In this document: piece after piece, positions 34,044-44,347 of the stretch
Position numbering within the stretch: position 1 is the first letter of the stretch
How the letters are laid out: each line of letters begins with the position of its first letter
DNA from: Desulfomicrobium apsheronum
Lineage (GTDB): Bacteria > Desulfobacterota > Desulfovibrionia > Desulfovibrionales > Desulfomicrobiaceae
Reading direction: 5' to 3'
DNA length: 64,000 nt
Assembly: GCF_900114115.1 (NCBI RefSeq)
Contig: NZ_FORX01000002.1
Coordinates: 313,004-377,003 of the forward strand
The notes under the pieces: model-generated
The model's database searches: none
What the model saw: the letters and a program-made list of their open reading frames with translations, nothing else
What the model was told of the DNA's origin: nothing
Translations under genes and position numbers: made by a program

Positions 34044-34877
34044 ATGTTTAAAATAGTCAAACGCGAGGAAATGGCCGGGGGCACGGTCATCCTGAATGAG
34101 ATAGATGCGCCGCGCATTGCCGCCAAGGCTCGACCGGGCCAGTTCCTTATCTTGAAAGCCAACGAGGACGGCGAACGCATTCCGCTGACCATGGCCGAGA
34201 CCGATCCGGTCAAGGGCACTGTCACGGTCATCTACATGGTGGTCGGCAAGAGCACAGAGCTTTTTTCTCGGCTTCAGGTCGGGGATGCCTTCCAGAACGT
34301 CATCGGGCCCCTGGGGCAGCCGACGCACATTGAGGCCGGCAAGAACGTCGTCTGCGTCGGCGGCGGGACAGGGGTGGCGGTGCTGCACCCCATCGCGCGC
34401 GGCATGAAGGACGCAGGCTGCAAGGTGACTTCCATCATCGGGGCCCGCAACAAGGATCTATTGATCCTGGAAGACAAGATGCGGCTGGCCTCCCATGACC
34501 TGCACGTCTGCACCGACGACGGCAGCCACGGACGCAAGGGCTTCGTGACCGAAGTGTTGCGGGAACTTCTGGAGCAGGGCGGGATCGATCAGGTGGTGGC
34601 CATCGGCCCCGTGCCGATGATGAAGTTCGTCTCGCTTCTGACCAAGGAATTCGGGGTCCCGACCATGGTCAGCCTCAACCCGATCATGATCGATGGCACC
34701 GGCATGTGCGGCGGGTGCCGGGTTTCCGTCGGTGGGGAGACAAAGTTCGGTTGCGTGGACGGCCCGGAGTTCGATGGCCACAAGGTGGATTTCGATGAGC
34801 TGATTTTGCGTCTGCAGGCCTACACGGAACAGGAGAAGCTCAGTCTGCATAAGTGCAAATGCGAAGGAGAGCGGTAG
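34044..34877 (+). CDS. nfnA: NfnA: ferredoxin-NADP+ oxidoreductase subunit alpha (SudB-like)
   Basis: A 277-residue FAD/[2Fe-2S] subunit of the bifurcating NADH-dependent ferredoxin:NADP+ oxidoreductase (also annotated sulfide dehydrogenase/DHOD electron transfer subunit). An N-terminal FAD-binding barrel is followed by the nucleotide domain with CVGGGTGVAVLHPIA and AIGPVPMMKF. The cluster region reads DGTGMCGGCRVSV...CVDGPEFDGH, which agrees with the unusual Asp(Cys)3 ligation known from the Pyrococcus homologue. GGGAG precedes ATG 34044. It is immediately followed by nfnB. Confidence 0.9.
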   Translation: MFKIVKREEMAGGTVILNEIDAPRIAAKARPGQFLILKANEDGERIPLTMAETDPVKGTVTVIYMVVGKSTELFSRLQVGDAFQNVIGPLGQPTHIEAGKNVVCVGGGTGVAVLHPIARGMKDAGCKVTSIIGARNKDLLILEDKMRLASHDLHVCTDDGSHGRKGFVTEVLRELLEQGGIDQVVAIGPVPMMKFVSLLTKEFGVPTMVSLNPIMIDGTGMCGGCRVSVGGETKFGCVDGPEFDGHKVDFDELILRLQAYTEQEKLSLHKCKCEGER

Positions 34878-36278
34878 ATGGAGGGTACGAACAAGAAATC
34901 ACGTCTGGCCATGCCGGAGCAGGAGCCCAAGGTTCGGGCCAAAAATTTTGAGGAAGTGCCCCTGGGTTACACCCCGGAAATGGCCATCGCCGAAGCGAGT
35001 CGCTGCCTGCAGTGCAAGAACCCGCTCTGCGTTCAGGGATGCCCCGTGGGTGTCGACATTCCCGCTTTCATAAAACACATCGCCGACGGGAAGTTCGATC
35101 TGGCCATTGGCAAGATCTGGGAGCGCAACAGCCTCCCGGCAGTCTGCGGCCGGGTCTGCCCGCAGGAGATCCAGTGCGAGGGCAACTGCATCCTGGGCCG
35201 CAAGGGTGAGGCCGTGGCCATCGGCAATCTGGAGCGTTTTGCTGCGGACTGGGAGCGTGCGCATCATGTTTGCGAGCTGCCCTCCCGTGAAAAGGCCACA
35301 GGCAAGAAGGTGGCCGTGGTCGGCTCCGGCCCCTCGGGCCTGACCGTGGCCGGAGACCTGATCCTCAAGGGACACGAGGTCACCATTTTCGAGGCTTTTC
35401 ACAAGCCCGGCGGCGTGCTGGTCTACGGCATCCCCGAGTTCCGGCTGCCCAAGGACATCGTCGCCTCCGAGGTGTCATGCCTTCAGGCCCAGGGCGTGAA
35501 AATCGAATGCGACGTGGTCGTGGGGCGTACCGAGACGGTGGACGAACTTTTCGAACTGGGCTTTGACGCCGTATATCTGGGTGTGGGCGCGGGCCTGCCC
35601 CGGTTCATGAACATTCCCGGAGAAAACCTGGTCGGGGTGCTTTCGGCCAACGAATACCTGACCCGGGCCAACCTGATGAAGGCCTACCTTTTCCCGAAAG
35701 TGGACACGCCCATCCCCCAGGGGCGGCACGTAGTGGTGCTGGGCGCCGGCAACGTGGCCATGGACAGCGCCCGCACGGCCATGCGCCTGGGCGCGGAGAA
35801 AGTCAGCATCGTCTATCGCCGCTCAAGGGCAGAGATGCCGGCCCGAAGCGCGGAGATTCACCACGCCGAGGAGGAGGGGCTCAATTTTGAGTTACTGTCC
35901 AATCCGGTGCGCTATCTGGGGGATGAAAAAGGGCGCCTGACGGGCATCGAATGCGTGCGCATGGAGCTGGGCGAGCCTGATTCGTCGGGGCGCAGGCGTC
36001 CGGTGACCGTACCCGGTTCGGAGTTTGTCATCGAGTGCGACCTGGCCATCGTGGCCATCGGCTCCGGGGCAAATCCGCTGCTGACACGCTCGACCCCCGA
36101 CCTGCCCCTGGGCAAATCCGGGTACATCCTTGCCAATCCGGACACCGGCAAGACCGGCAAGAAGGCCGTCTGGGCCGGAGGCGACATCGTCACCGGAGCG
36201 GCAACCGTAATTCTGGCCATGGGCGCGGGCAGAAAGGCTGCGGACTCGATCCACGAATATCTGACCTGGGGCTGGTAG
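34878..36278 (+). CDS. nfnB: NfnB: ferredoxin-NADP+ oxidoreductase subunit beta (GltD-like)
   Basis: A 466-residue GltD-like subunit with two N-terminal [4Fe-4S] sites (CLQCKNPLCVQGCPVG and CGRVCPQEIQCEGNC), an FAD fold VAVVGSGPSGLTVAGDL, and an NADP(H) fold VVLGAGNVAMDSARTA. It carries the bifurcating FAD and reduces ferredoxin in the partner NfnA complex, linking NADH, NADPH and ferredoxin pools. Homotetrameric glutamate synthase is an older name for it. AAGGAGA upstream and direct abutment with nfnA support co-translation. Confidence 0.92.
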   Translation: MEGTNKKSRLAMPEQEPKVRAKNFEEVPLGYTPEMAIAEASRCLQCKNPLCVQGCPVGVDIPAFIKHIADGKFDLAIGKIWERNSLPAVCGRVCPQEIQCEGNCILGRKGEAVAIGNLERFAADWERAHHVCELPSREKATGKKVAVVGSGPSGLTVAGDLILKGHEVTIFEAFHKPGGVLVYGIPEFRLPKDIVASEVSCLQAQGVKIECDVVVGRTETVDELFELGFDAVYLGVGAGLPRFMNIPGENLVGVLSANEYLTRANLMKAYLFPKVDTPIPQGRHVVVLGAGNVAMDSARTAMRLGAEKVSIVYRRSRAEMPARSAEIHHAEEEGLNFELLSNPVRYLGDEKGRLTGIECVRMELGEPDSSGRRRPVTVPGSEFVIECDLAIVAIGSGANPLLTRSTPDLPLGKSGYILANPDTGKTGKKAVWAGGDIVTGAATVILAMGAGRKAADSIHEYLTWGW

Positions 36279-36317
36279 AATCATCCTTTTCAGCTAAGAC
36301 GCCCTTCACGACCTCGA

Positions 36318-36386
36318 AAAGCTGCTCCCGGCAGGCGCCACGACGGATGTTTCCGTTTTGTGTCCGTCTGCCTGGAGCAGCTTTGT
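36318..36386 (+). terminator. Terminator-like hairpin after nfnAB
   Basis: AAAGCTGCTCC (36318-36328) and GGAGCAGCTTT (36373-36383) form an 11-bp stem around a 44-base interior, with a T-containing stretch after it. The large interior holds a further inverted segment (ACGGA/TCCGT). It starts 40 bases past nfnB and probably terminates it. Confidence 0.65.
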
Positions 36387-36429
36387 TTCATCAGTCCGCC
36401 ATCCCCCTTGGAATATCACATCTGCCGGA

Positions 36430-36476
36430 CTCAGTCAGACAGCCGACGCACCTCAAGACCATGACGCCCTCGGACC
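36430..36476. repeat. Intergenic repeat, copy 2
   Basis: This matches the element at 34-70: 17 of 18 bases at the start, then CCATG and CGGACC after a short insertion. In this copy ACCTCAAG (36450-36457) can pair with CTTGAGGT (36476-36483), followed by TTT. Confidence 0.45.
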
Positions 36477-36489
36477 TTGAGGTTTTGGT

Positions 36490-38088
<1,599 letters not shown>

Positions 38089-38100
38089 TCTCGTCAGATC

Positions 38101-38649
38101 ATGAATACATTCATCAACAAAGTGGAGGAGGGGATCATTTCCCTCCTCCTTGCTTCCATGACGCTGCTTGTTTTCATGGAAGTGCTCATGCGGTTCGGGT
38201 TCAACGTGGGCATCCACTGGGCCCAGGAGTTGACCCTGCTGCTGTCGGGCTGGATGGTCATGTTCGGGGTTTCCTACGGCATCAAGGTCGGGTCGCACAT
38301 CGGGGTCGACGCCTTGGTCAGGCTGTTTCCGACAAATGTGCGCAGGGTCATCTCCATTGTGGCCATTCTGCTGTGCCTGCTCTATTGCGGGCTTTTTCTC
38401 GTAGGCAGCTGGACCTATCTCGGGAAGCTCAAAAGCATAGGGATCCACCTTGAGGACATACCTGTTCCCAAATGGATCGCCAATAGCATCCTCTTTGGCG
38501 GTATGATCATGCTGGCCATCCGTCTTCTGGATCTCCTCTGGGCAGTCATTCGGGGACGACAGGAAGGTTTCAAGCTGCTGGATGAGGCCAAGGAGAGCAT
38601 GTATCTGGCGCAAAAAGAGGGTACTTCCCTGGATGGAGACGACGAATGA
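38101..38649 (+). CDS. dctQ: TRAP transporter small permease DctQ
   Basis: A 182-residue small TRAP membrane subunit with four spans (about 10-30, 50-70, 85-105, 130-150). VFMEVLMRFGFNVGIHWAQELT and the GIKVGSHIGVD loop are family marks. It couples the binding protein to DctM. Its end overlaps dctM by four bases (ATGA). Confidence 0.92.
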   Translation: MNTFINKVEEGIISLLLASMTLLVFMEVLMRFGFNVGIHWAQELTLLLSGWMVMFGVSYGIKVGSHIGVDALVRLFPTNVRRVISIVAILLCLLYCGLFLVGSWTYLGKLKSIGIHLEDIPVPKWIANSILFGGMIMLAIRLLDLLWAVIRGRQEGFKLLDEAKESMYLAQKEGTSLDGDDE

Positions 38650-40043
38650 CAACTGCGGCACTGTTCACCCTGCTCTTCCTCTTTATTGCCACGGGGATGC
38701 CCATCGCCATTGCGCTGGGTCTTTCGAGCATCACGACCATCCTGTTCTTTTCCAACGATTCCCTGGCGTCCATCGCCTTGAAACTTTTTGAATCGGTTTC
38801 CGAACACTATACCCTGCTGGCCATTCCGTTTTTCATTCTGTCCTCCCAGTTCTTATCCACGGGGGGCGTGGCCAAGCGTCTCATCAATTTCGCCCTCGAC
38901 TGCATTGGGCACGTCAAGGGCGGCCTGGCCATGGCCTCGGTCCTGGCCTGCATGCTCTTTGCCGCCGTATCCGGGTCTTCACCGGCCACGGTGGCCGCCA
39001 TCGGCAGCATCGTCATCGGCGGCATGGTCCGTTCGGGCTATCCTGAAACCTTCGCGGCCGGAGTCATCTGCAATGCCGGAACGCTCGGCATTCTCATTCC
39101 GCCGTCCATCGTCATGCTCGTATATGCGGCGGCGACCCAGGAGTCGGCGGCACGTCTGTTCATGGCCGGATTCATCCCCGGCCTCTGTCTGGGACTGCTG
39201 CTCATGATCGCCATCTACATCGTGGCCCGGATCAAGAATTATCCGGCCCTGGCCTGGCCTGGATTCAGGCAGGTTTTCAGGTCCGGATTCACGGCCATGG
39301 GCGGACTGATGCTGGTCGTCATCGTGCTCGGGTCCATCTACGGCGGCATCTGCAGTCCCACGGAAGCGGCGGCCATTTCGGCCGTGTACGCCTACTGGAT
39401 CGCCGTCTTCGTCTATCGTGACATGGGGCCGCTCAAGGAAGTGCCCTTGCGCAAGGTGGACGAGCCGCTTTCCTCGGCCCTTATTCGCGGATTGTGGCAG
39501 ACCGCCGTAGCCATTCCTCGGTCCTGGGTCCATCCGGAAGTGCGGCATGTGATCCTGGATGCGGCGAAGGTCAGCATCATGCTGCTCTTCATCATCGGCA
39601 ACGCCATGCTCTTTGCCCACGTGCTGACCACGGAGCGGATTCCGCATCTCATCGCCGAGACTATCGTCGGTTGGGGCTTGCCGGCCTGGGGCTTCCTGAT
39701 CGTGGTCAACATCCTGCTGCTTGTCGCTGGTAACTTCATGGAACCTTCGGCCATCACCATGATCATGATCCCGATCCTGTTTCCCATCGCGGTCAAGCTC
39801 GGCATCGATCCCATTCATCTGGGCGTCATCTGCGTGGTCAACATGGAGATCGGGCTGATAACGCCGCCGGTCGGGCTCAACCTCTTTGTCACGGCGGGTA
39901 TCACCAAACGCGATCTGACCTGGGTCGTGCGCGCGGCGCTGCCGTGGCTGATGATCCTGCTTTTCTTCCTCATCCTCATCACCTACATTCCGCAGATATC
40001 CTTGTGGCTGCCCGAGTATATCGACAAGCTCAAAGGGTATTGA
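38646..40043 (+). CDS. dctM: TRAP transporter large permease DctM
   Basis: A 465-residue twelve-span subunit that moves the substrate with sodium ions. Family features include LLAIPFFILSSQFLSTGG, AAVSGSSPATVAAIGSI, NAGTLGILIPPSI, NFMEPSAITMIMIPI and NMEIGLITPPVGLNLFV. A central charged loop (about 260-295) is longer than in the shortest members. It ends the dctPQM operon before a terminator. Confidence 0.94.
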   Translation: MTTAALFTLLFLFIATGMPIAIALGLSSITTILFFSNDSLASIALKLFESVSEHYTLLAIPFFILSSQFLSTGGVAKRLINFALDCIGHVKGGLAMASVLACMLFAAVSGSSPATVAAIGSIVIGGMVRSGYPETFAAGVICNAGTLGILIPPSIVMLVYAAATQESAARLFMAGFIPGLCLGLLLMIAIYIVARIKNYPALAWPGFRQVFRSGFTAMGGLMLVVIVLGSIYGGICSPTEAAAISAVYAYWIAVFVYRDMGPLKEVPLRKVDEPLSSALIRGLWQTAVAIPRSWVHPEVRHVILDAAKVSIMLLFIIGNAMLFAHVLTTERIPHLIAETIVGWGLPAWGFLIVVNILLLVAGNFMEPSAITMIMIPILFPIAVKLGIDPIHLGVICVVNMEIGLITPPVGLNLFVTAGITKRDLTWVVRAALPWLMILLFFLILITYIPQISLWLPEYIDKLKGY

Positions 40044-40071
40044 CGCGGGTGTCGGAAAAAAACGGTTGTGC

Positions 40072-40101
40072 AACCGGGCTTCGCAAGGAGCCCGGTTTTT
40101 T
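40072..40101 (+). terminator. Terminator of dctPQM
   Basis: AACCGGGCT (40072-40080) and AGCCCGGTT (40089-40097) enclose an eight-base loop and run into TTTTTT. It lies between dctM and the leftward Fur-family gene and serves the rightward operon. Confidence 0.9.
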
Positions 40102-40128
40102 CATGCATTCTTTGTCGGGCGGGGGGTG

Positions 40129-40605
40129 TCAGGCGGGCTTGTCCGCCGGTGTCGCTTCATCCAGCTGGCGCAATTTTTTCTGGCAGGCGGGGCAGATTCC
40201 TTCCAGGCGGATGTCGACGTGGCGGATGTCGAGAGAGAGGTCGTCCAAGGCGTGGCGGTCCACCGGCAGCTGCCGGGCATCAAGACACAGGTAGCAGTCG
40301 CAGCGGGTGCAGTGGAAGTGCGGGTGCTCGTCCTCGTTGGCGATCCGCAGGCAGAAGCGTTGGGATTTTTCGCCGAGCCCAAGCCGGTTCAGGACGTTGT
40401 GTTCCACCAGCAGGTCCAGGATGCGATACACCGTGACCCGGTTGATATCGTTCTTGGCGCTGATTTTTTCCAGAATTTCCTGAGCGCTGGACGGATGCGC
40501 TGTGTTGCCGACGGCCATGAGCACTTGCAGGCGGTGTTCGGTGATCTCAAGGCCGGCTTCCTTCAGGCGGTTTGTGGCCGCCTTTGCGGACATGCGCGCT
40601 TTCAT
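40129..40605 (-). CDS. zur: Fur-family metalloregulator, Zur-type
   Basis: A 158-residue Fur-fold repressor with an N-terminal winged helix (EITEHRLQVLMAV, SAQEILEKI, INRVTVYRILDLLVEHNVL) and C-terminal metal site HPHFHCTRCDCYLC plus CPAC for structural zinc. Placement directly after znuCB, by ATGA overlap, supports a zinc-responsive (Zur) role, so it likely represses its own operon. The ATG at 40605 is chosen for that overlap; alternatives are 40593 and 40629. Fur (iron) is the other option but unlikely here. Confidence 0.82.
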   Translation of the reverse strand: MKARMSAKAATNRLKEAGLEITEHRLQVLMAVGNTAHPSSAQEILEKISAKNDINRVTVYRILDLLVEHNVLNRLGLGEKSQRFCLRIANEDEHPHFHCTRCDCYLCLDARQLPVDRHALDDLSLDIRHVDIRLEGICPACQKKLRQLDEATPADKPA

Positions 40606-41411
40606 GTCCGCCGCCAAAGTGTTTTGCATCCCCAGGCGACGACGTATCCGGTCGTGGCCACGGCGATGATGGACGCTCCGGAGGTCAGGTCCAGATGATA
40701 GGAGACCGCCAGTCCGCAGAGACAGAAGAACAGGCTGGCCAGGGTCGCGAGGACCATGGTTTTCCAAAGGGAGTTGGTGAAGAGCTCGGCCAGCATGGGC
40801 GGGATGGTCAAAAGCGCGATGACCAGAATGAGGCCCGCGACCTGTATGACCATGACCACGGTCACTGCGGTCATGACCTGCATCAGGACGTAGAGCATGC
40901 GCACAGGCACGCCCGTGGAACGTGCGAATTCCATGTCGAAGGACAGGGACAAAAAGTCCTTGTACCAGAAAAGGACCACGGCCAGGATGAAGAGATCGAG
41001 CAGGAGCATGATCCAGATGTCGCTTGCGGGCACCGCCAGGAGGCTGCCGAAGAGATAGCTCATGAGGTCGACGTTGTAGCCCGGGGTCAGGTCCAGAAGA
41101 ATGATGCCAAAGGCCATGCCTGCGGCCCACATGATGCCGATGATGCCGTCGCTGCGTTCGCTGCGGCCAAAGGAGGCCAGGGCCATGATCAGGGCGGCCA
41201 GCACCGTGAATCCCACGGCGCAGGGCAGCACCGGGAGCCCCAGGAAGAAGGCCAGACCCACGCCTCCGTATGCGGTGTGCGCCACACCTCCGGCCATGAA
41301 GACCTGCCTGTTGACGACCACCAGCGAGCCGATGATGCCGCAGGCAAGGCTTGCCAGTACTCCGGCCATAAGGGCGTTTTGCATGAATTCCATGCTCAGC
41401 ACGGAGTTCAT
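40602..41411 (-). CDS. znuB: Zinc ABC transporter permease ZnuB
   Basis: A 269-residue metal ABC-3 permease with about eight spans. Family marks: MQNALMAGVLASLACGIIGSLVVVNR, MAGGVAHTAYGGVGLA, and GLILVIALLTIPPMLAELFT. It overlaps znuC upstream and zur downstream by four bases each, so translation of the set is coupled. The metal is inferred from ZnuA and Zur; manganese transporters share this fold. Confidence 0.92.
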   Translation of the reverse strand: MNSVLSMEFMQNALMAGVLASLACGIIGSLVVVNRQVFMAGGVAHTAYGGVGLAFFLGLPVLPCAVGFTVLAALIMALASFGRSERSDGIIGIMWAAGMAFGIILLDLTPGYNVDLMSYLFGSLLAVPASDIWIMLLLDLFILAVVLFWYKDFLSLSFDMEFARSTGVPVRMLYVLMQVMTAVTVVMVIQVAGLILVIALLTIPPMLAELFTNSLWKTMVLATLASLFFCLCGLAVSYHLDLTSGASIIAVATTGYVVAWGCKTLWRRT

Positions 41412-42292
41412 ATGGAACCCTTGGGCCCGGTCTGGCCGAAGATGGAGGACATTTCCCTGATGTAGGTGTCCAAGGGGCAGGATGCGTCGTGCGTGCCGTA
41501 GATGAGTTCGAGCATGGATGGCGTAAGTTCCCGGCTTTGGTTCTGGATGAGTTTGCGGTTGACCACGGCCACGCTTGAGATGCGCGTGGAGGCGGAGATG
41601 AGGTCGTGACTGACCATGACGATGGTGATGGAGGAACTGAGCGCCGAGAGCAGGTCGAAGAGACAGACCTTGCCCTGGGGGTCGATGTTTGAGGTGGGCT
41701 CGTCAAAGAGCAGAAGGGCCGGGTCCGAGACCAGGGCCCGGGCCACAAGCACGCGCTGCTTCTGGCCTCCGGAGAGGGCGTCGAAGCGGCGTGTGGCCAG
41801 TTCGGCCATGTCCACCATGCGCAGGGTCTCCAGGGCTTTGGCCTTGTCGCTGGCGCGGTATCCGGGCCACCGCCCGGAGGAGAGCAGCCCGCCCGCGCGG
41901 CGGAGTCCGAGCAGGACCACCTCGTGGACCGTGACCGGAAAACTCGGCTGGATGAGCGCGTGTTGCGGCACATAGCCCACGGCAGGCCGCACGGAGAGCG
42001 GATCGGCGCCGAGCACCCGCACCGTTCCGGCCTTGGGCGCGAGCAGCCCGAGGATAAGCTTGACGAGGGTGGTCTTGCCTCCGCCATTGGGCCCGATGAC
42101 GGCCATGAAGTCGCCGCTTGAGACCTTCAGGTCAACGCTGGAGAGCACCTCCCGATCGTCGTAGGCGAAGCTCACCCCCTGAAGCTCGATGACCGGAGTT
42201 CCGGTGCCCGGCAGGGGCCTGAAGTGCGGCTCGGGGATGATCGGATGGCCGTGTCCGGAGCAGGTGGAGCAGGAATGGTCGTGCGTGTTCAT
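41408..42292 (-). CDS. znuC: Zinc ABC transporter ATPase ZnuC with His/Cys-rich N-terminus
   Basis: A 294-residue ATPase with Walker A GPNGGGKTT, signature LSGGQKQRVLVARAL and Walker B LLLFDEPTSNID. Before the ATPase domain is a 30-residue tail whose first 17 residues (HDHSCSTCSGHGH) contain four His and two Cys, suggesting metal sensing or storage; E. coli ZnuC has no such tail. GGGAAG precedes ATG 42292. It lies downstream of znuA with a hairpin between. Confidence 0.92.
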   Translation of the reverse strand: MNTHDHSCSTCSGHGHPIIPEPHFRPLPGTGTPVIELQGVSFAYDDREVLSSVDLKVSSGDFMAVIGPNGGGKTTLVKLILGLLAPKAGTVRVLGADPLSVRPAVGYVPQHALIQPSFPVTVHEVVLLGLRRAGGLLSSGRWPGYRASDKAKALETLRMVDMAELATRRFDALSGGQKQRVLVARALVSDPALLLFDEPTSNIDPQGKVCLFDLLSALSSSITIVMVSHDLISASTRISSVAVVNRKLIQNQSRELTPSMLELIYGTHDASCPLDTYIREMSSIFGQTGPKGSI

Positions 42293-42321
42293 GCGCTTCC
42301 CGGTAGCTTTGTTGATGATTG

Positions 42322-42342
42322 CCGGGCCCTCAAGCGGCCCGG
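42322..42342 (-). other. Hairpin between znuA and znuC
   Basis: CCGGGCC (42322-42328) and GGCCCGG (42336-42342) form a seven-base GC stem 26 bases after the znuA stop. No T run follows, so it is more like an intercistronic attenuating or stabilising hairpin than a terminator. Confidence 0.6.
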
Positions 42343-42367
42343 TGTCATGATTCTTTTTTGAAGTCGT

Positions 42368-43354
42368 TTATTTGAGTGCGTCGGCAAAGGCGCGGGCCGC
42401 ACTGCGCAGGTTTTCGGCCCAATCCGCAGCCAACGGATCGAGACGAACAACCGTTGCCCCGATCTGCTTGGCGATGACGGCGGCGCTTTTCTGCGAAAAC
42501 TGCGGCTGCACAAAAATAATCTTGGCCCCTGATTCCTTGCCGGCCGCGATGATCCGCGCCAGATCCCTGGGACTTGGCTCTTTGCCGTCCACTTCGATGG
42601 ATGCCTGGGTCAGCCCGTAGGCCTTGGCAAAATAGCCCCATGAAGGGTGGAAGACAAGGAAGGTGCGATTTTCCCGGGGCAGCGGCTCCAGGATGGAACG
42701 TATTTCCCGGTCGAGTTCATCCAATTCCTTGTCGAAGGCGGCGGCATTGGAGGCGTAGAAGGCCGCGCGCTCGGGATTCACAAGGCTGAGGCCGTCGCGG
42801 ATGTGGGCTACCTGAATCCTGACCAGCGCGGGATCGAGCCAGATGTGGGGGTCGAGCGTGCCCTGATCATGATTGTGATGGTCGTCGTGCCGAGCATCAT
42901 GGGCATCATGCTCCTCTGCCTCGTGCTTCTTCCCGGCGTGTTCCCCTTCATGATGATGTTCGTCGCCGTCATGGTGCACTTCAGCGTCGTGGTGCACTTC
43001 GCCGTGGTTATGCTCCTCGCTCATGGGGATCTTGTCGATGCCTTTGGCCGTGTGCACGATAGTCATTCCCGGACTGGCGCCCATGATCCGCTCTAGCCAG
43101 GTTTGATCGAAGCTGTCGCCGATGGTGAAGTAGATGCTCGCCCTGGCCAGCTCGGCCATCTGTCTGGGTCTTGGCTCGTACGCGTGGGGATTGGCTCCGG
43201 GTTCGACCATGATCGAAACGGGAACCTCGCCGCCGCTGACCTTGTCAACAAAGTATTTTTGCGGAGTTATGGTCACGAAGGCGGCTGGAGCGGCCTGTGC
43301 CGAGACTGCGAGCAAACTCAGCAACACAGTGAACAGGCAAAGATTCTTTCTCAT
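42368..43354 (-). CDS. znuA: Zinc ABC transporter substrate-binding protein ZnuA
   Basis: A 328-residue cluster A-I binding protein with signal peptide (to about residue 21) and zinc ligand regions NPHAYEP (His57), DPHIWLDP (His170), VFHPSWGYF and a later Asp. A large His/Asp/Glu-rich loop (about 115-162) contains many HH and HD pairs, the ZnuA hallmark that distinguishes it from manganese binders. GGAGG precedes ATG 43354. Two operator-like repeats lie just upstream. Confidence 0.95.
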   Translation of the reverse strand: MRKNLCLFTVLLSLLAVSAQAAPAAFVTITPQKYFVDKVSGGEVPVSIMVEPGANPHAYEPRPRQMAELARASIYFTIGDSFDQTWLERIMGASPGMTIVHTAKGIDKIPMSEEHNHGEVHHDAEVHHDGDEHHHEGEHAGKKHEAEEHDAHDARHDDHHNHDQGTLDPHIWLDPALVRIQVAHIRDGLSLVNPERAAFYASNAAAFDKELDELDREIRSILEPLPRENRTFLVFHPSWGYFAKAYGLTQASIEVDGKEPSPRDLARIIAAGKESGAKIIFVQPQFSQKSAAVIAKQIGATVVRLDPLAADWAENLRSAARAFADALK

Positions 43355-43383
43355 TTTTCCTCCATGATTTTGGAAGGATATTT

Positions 43384-43430
43384 ATGCAACAGGATTGCAC
43401 GAAGTCAAGGTGCATGCAACAAAGTTGCGC
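43384..43430. promoter_or_regulatory. Two Zur-box-like inverted repeats, 30 bp apart
   Basis: ATGCAACAGGATTGCAC (43384-43400) and ATGCAACAAAGTTGCGC (43414-43430) share the ATGCAAC half-site and are each symmetrical (TGCAA/TTGCA and GCAAC/GTTGC). The 30-bp period puts them on the same face of the helix. They lie 30-76 bases upstream of znuA and about 80-125 from the divergent nitroreductase gene, so either or both genes could be zinc-regulated. Confidence 0.75.
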
Positions 43431-43507
43431 GTCCTTACCGCACTTGTGCATCCACCGATCACGCCGTAGGAGGGGATTGTTCACAGGTCACGACTTTTGG
43501 AGGAAGC

Positions 43508-44347
43508 ATGCTTGATTTCATCATCGACGAAACCCGTTGCGTACAGTGCGGAGAATGCGCGGCCGACTGTCCGGCGTCCATCATAGACATGGATGGCGGC
43601 TTGCCGCGCATCCCCGAGCACCGGGAGTCATATTGCATTGGCTGCCAGCACTGCCTGGCCGTCTGTCCCACTGCGGCCCTTTCCATCCTGGGCAAGGATC
43701 CCGATAAGAGCGCTCCTGTTCTACCCCCGTCTCCAGATGCGCTGGAAAATCTGATCAAAAGCCGCCGCTCCGTGCGCCGCTTCCTTCCTGACCGGGTTGA
43801 AGGGCATATCCTGGACAGGCTCATGGACGTGATTGCCCATGCGCCAACGGGCAAGAATCAGCGCAGGATTCGTTTCACCCTGGTTGACGACCCGCAGGTG
43901 ATGGAATTGATCCGGGTAGGGACCATGGATGGGATCCGCAAGGCCGTGATCGACGACAGCCTGCCCGACGGCATGGAATTCTTCGCCAAGATGGTCGCCC
44001 CTTACGATCAGGGCAGGGACATCATCTACCGTAAGGCGCCGCACATGATCATCGCTTCCGCGCCCAAGGACTCGGCCGCTCCGGATGCGGACCCGTTCAT
44101 AGCCCTCTCCTATTTCGAGCTGATGGCCCAGAGTCTGGGCCTTGGCACCGTCTGGTGCGGCTTTGCGCGCTGGGCCCTGCAAAGCGTGGTTCCGGAGCTT
44201 GGCCGGACCCTTGGCATTCCGGCTGATCATCGGTCCATGTACGCCATGATGTTCGGCTATCCGGCGGTCAGCTACGCCCGTGCCGTTCAGCGCGATGTCG
44301 TCGGCGTGCACAGGGTCGGTCCGGCCGATCTGGAGGGTGGACGGTGA
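43508..44347 (+). CDS. Nitroreductase family protein with N-terminal ferredoxin domain
   Basis: A 279-residue fusion: two [4Fe-4S] motifs at the N-terminus (CVQCGECAADCPASI and CIGCQHCLAVCPTAAL) followed by an FMN nitroreductase domain starting at KSRRSVRRFLPDRV. HAPTGKNQRRIRFTLV and FGYPAVSYARAV are typical of the fold. Such proteins may reduce nitro or flavin-linked substrates using ferredoxin-type electrons; the substrate is unknown. GGAGGAA at 43499-43505 precedes ATG 43508. Its GTGA overlap with the next gene implies coupling to methionine/folate metabolism. Confidence 0.88.
   Translation: MLDFIIDETRCVQCGECAADCPASIIDMDGGLPRIPEHRESYCIGCQHCLAVCPTAALSILGKDPDKSAPVLPPSPDALENLIKSRRSVRRFLPDRVEGHILDRLMDVIAHAPTGKNQRRIRFTLVDDPQVMELIRVGTMDGIRKAVIDDSLPDGMEFFAKMVAPYDQGRDIIYRKAPHMIIASAPKDSAAPDADPFIALSYFELMAQSLGLGTVWCGFARWALQSVVPELGRTLGIPADHRSMYAMMFGYPAVSYARAVQRDVVGVHRVGPADLEGGR

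Noticed and set aside
40606-42087. A 652-residue leftward frame covering znuB, part of znuC and zur
   Set aside because: Only the last 158 residues (Zur) are real; the rest is ZnuB/ZnuC read out of frame.
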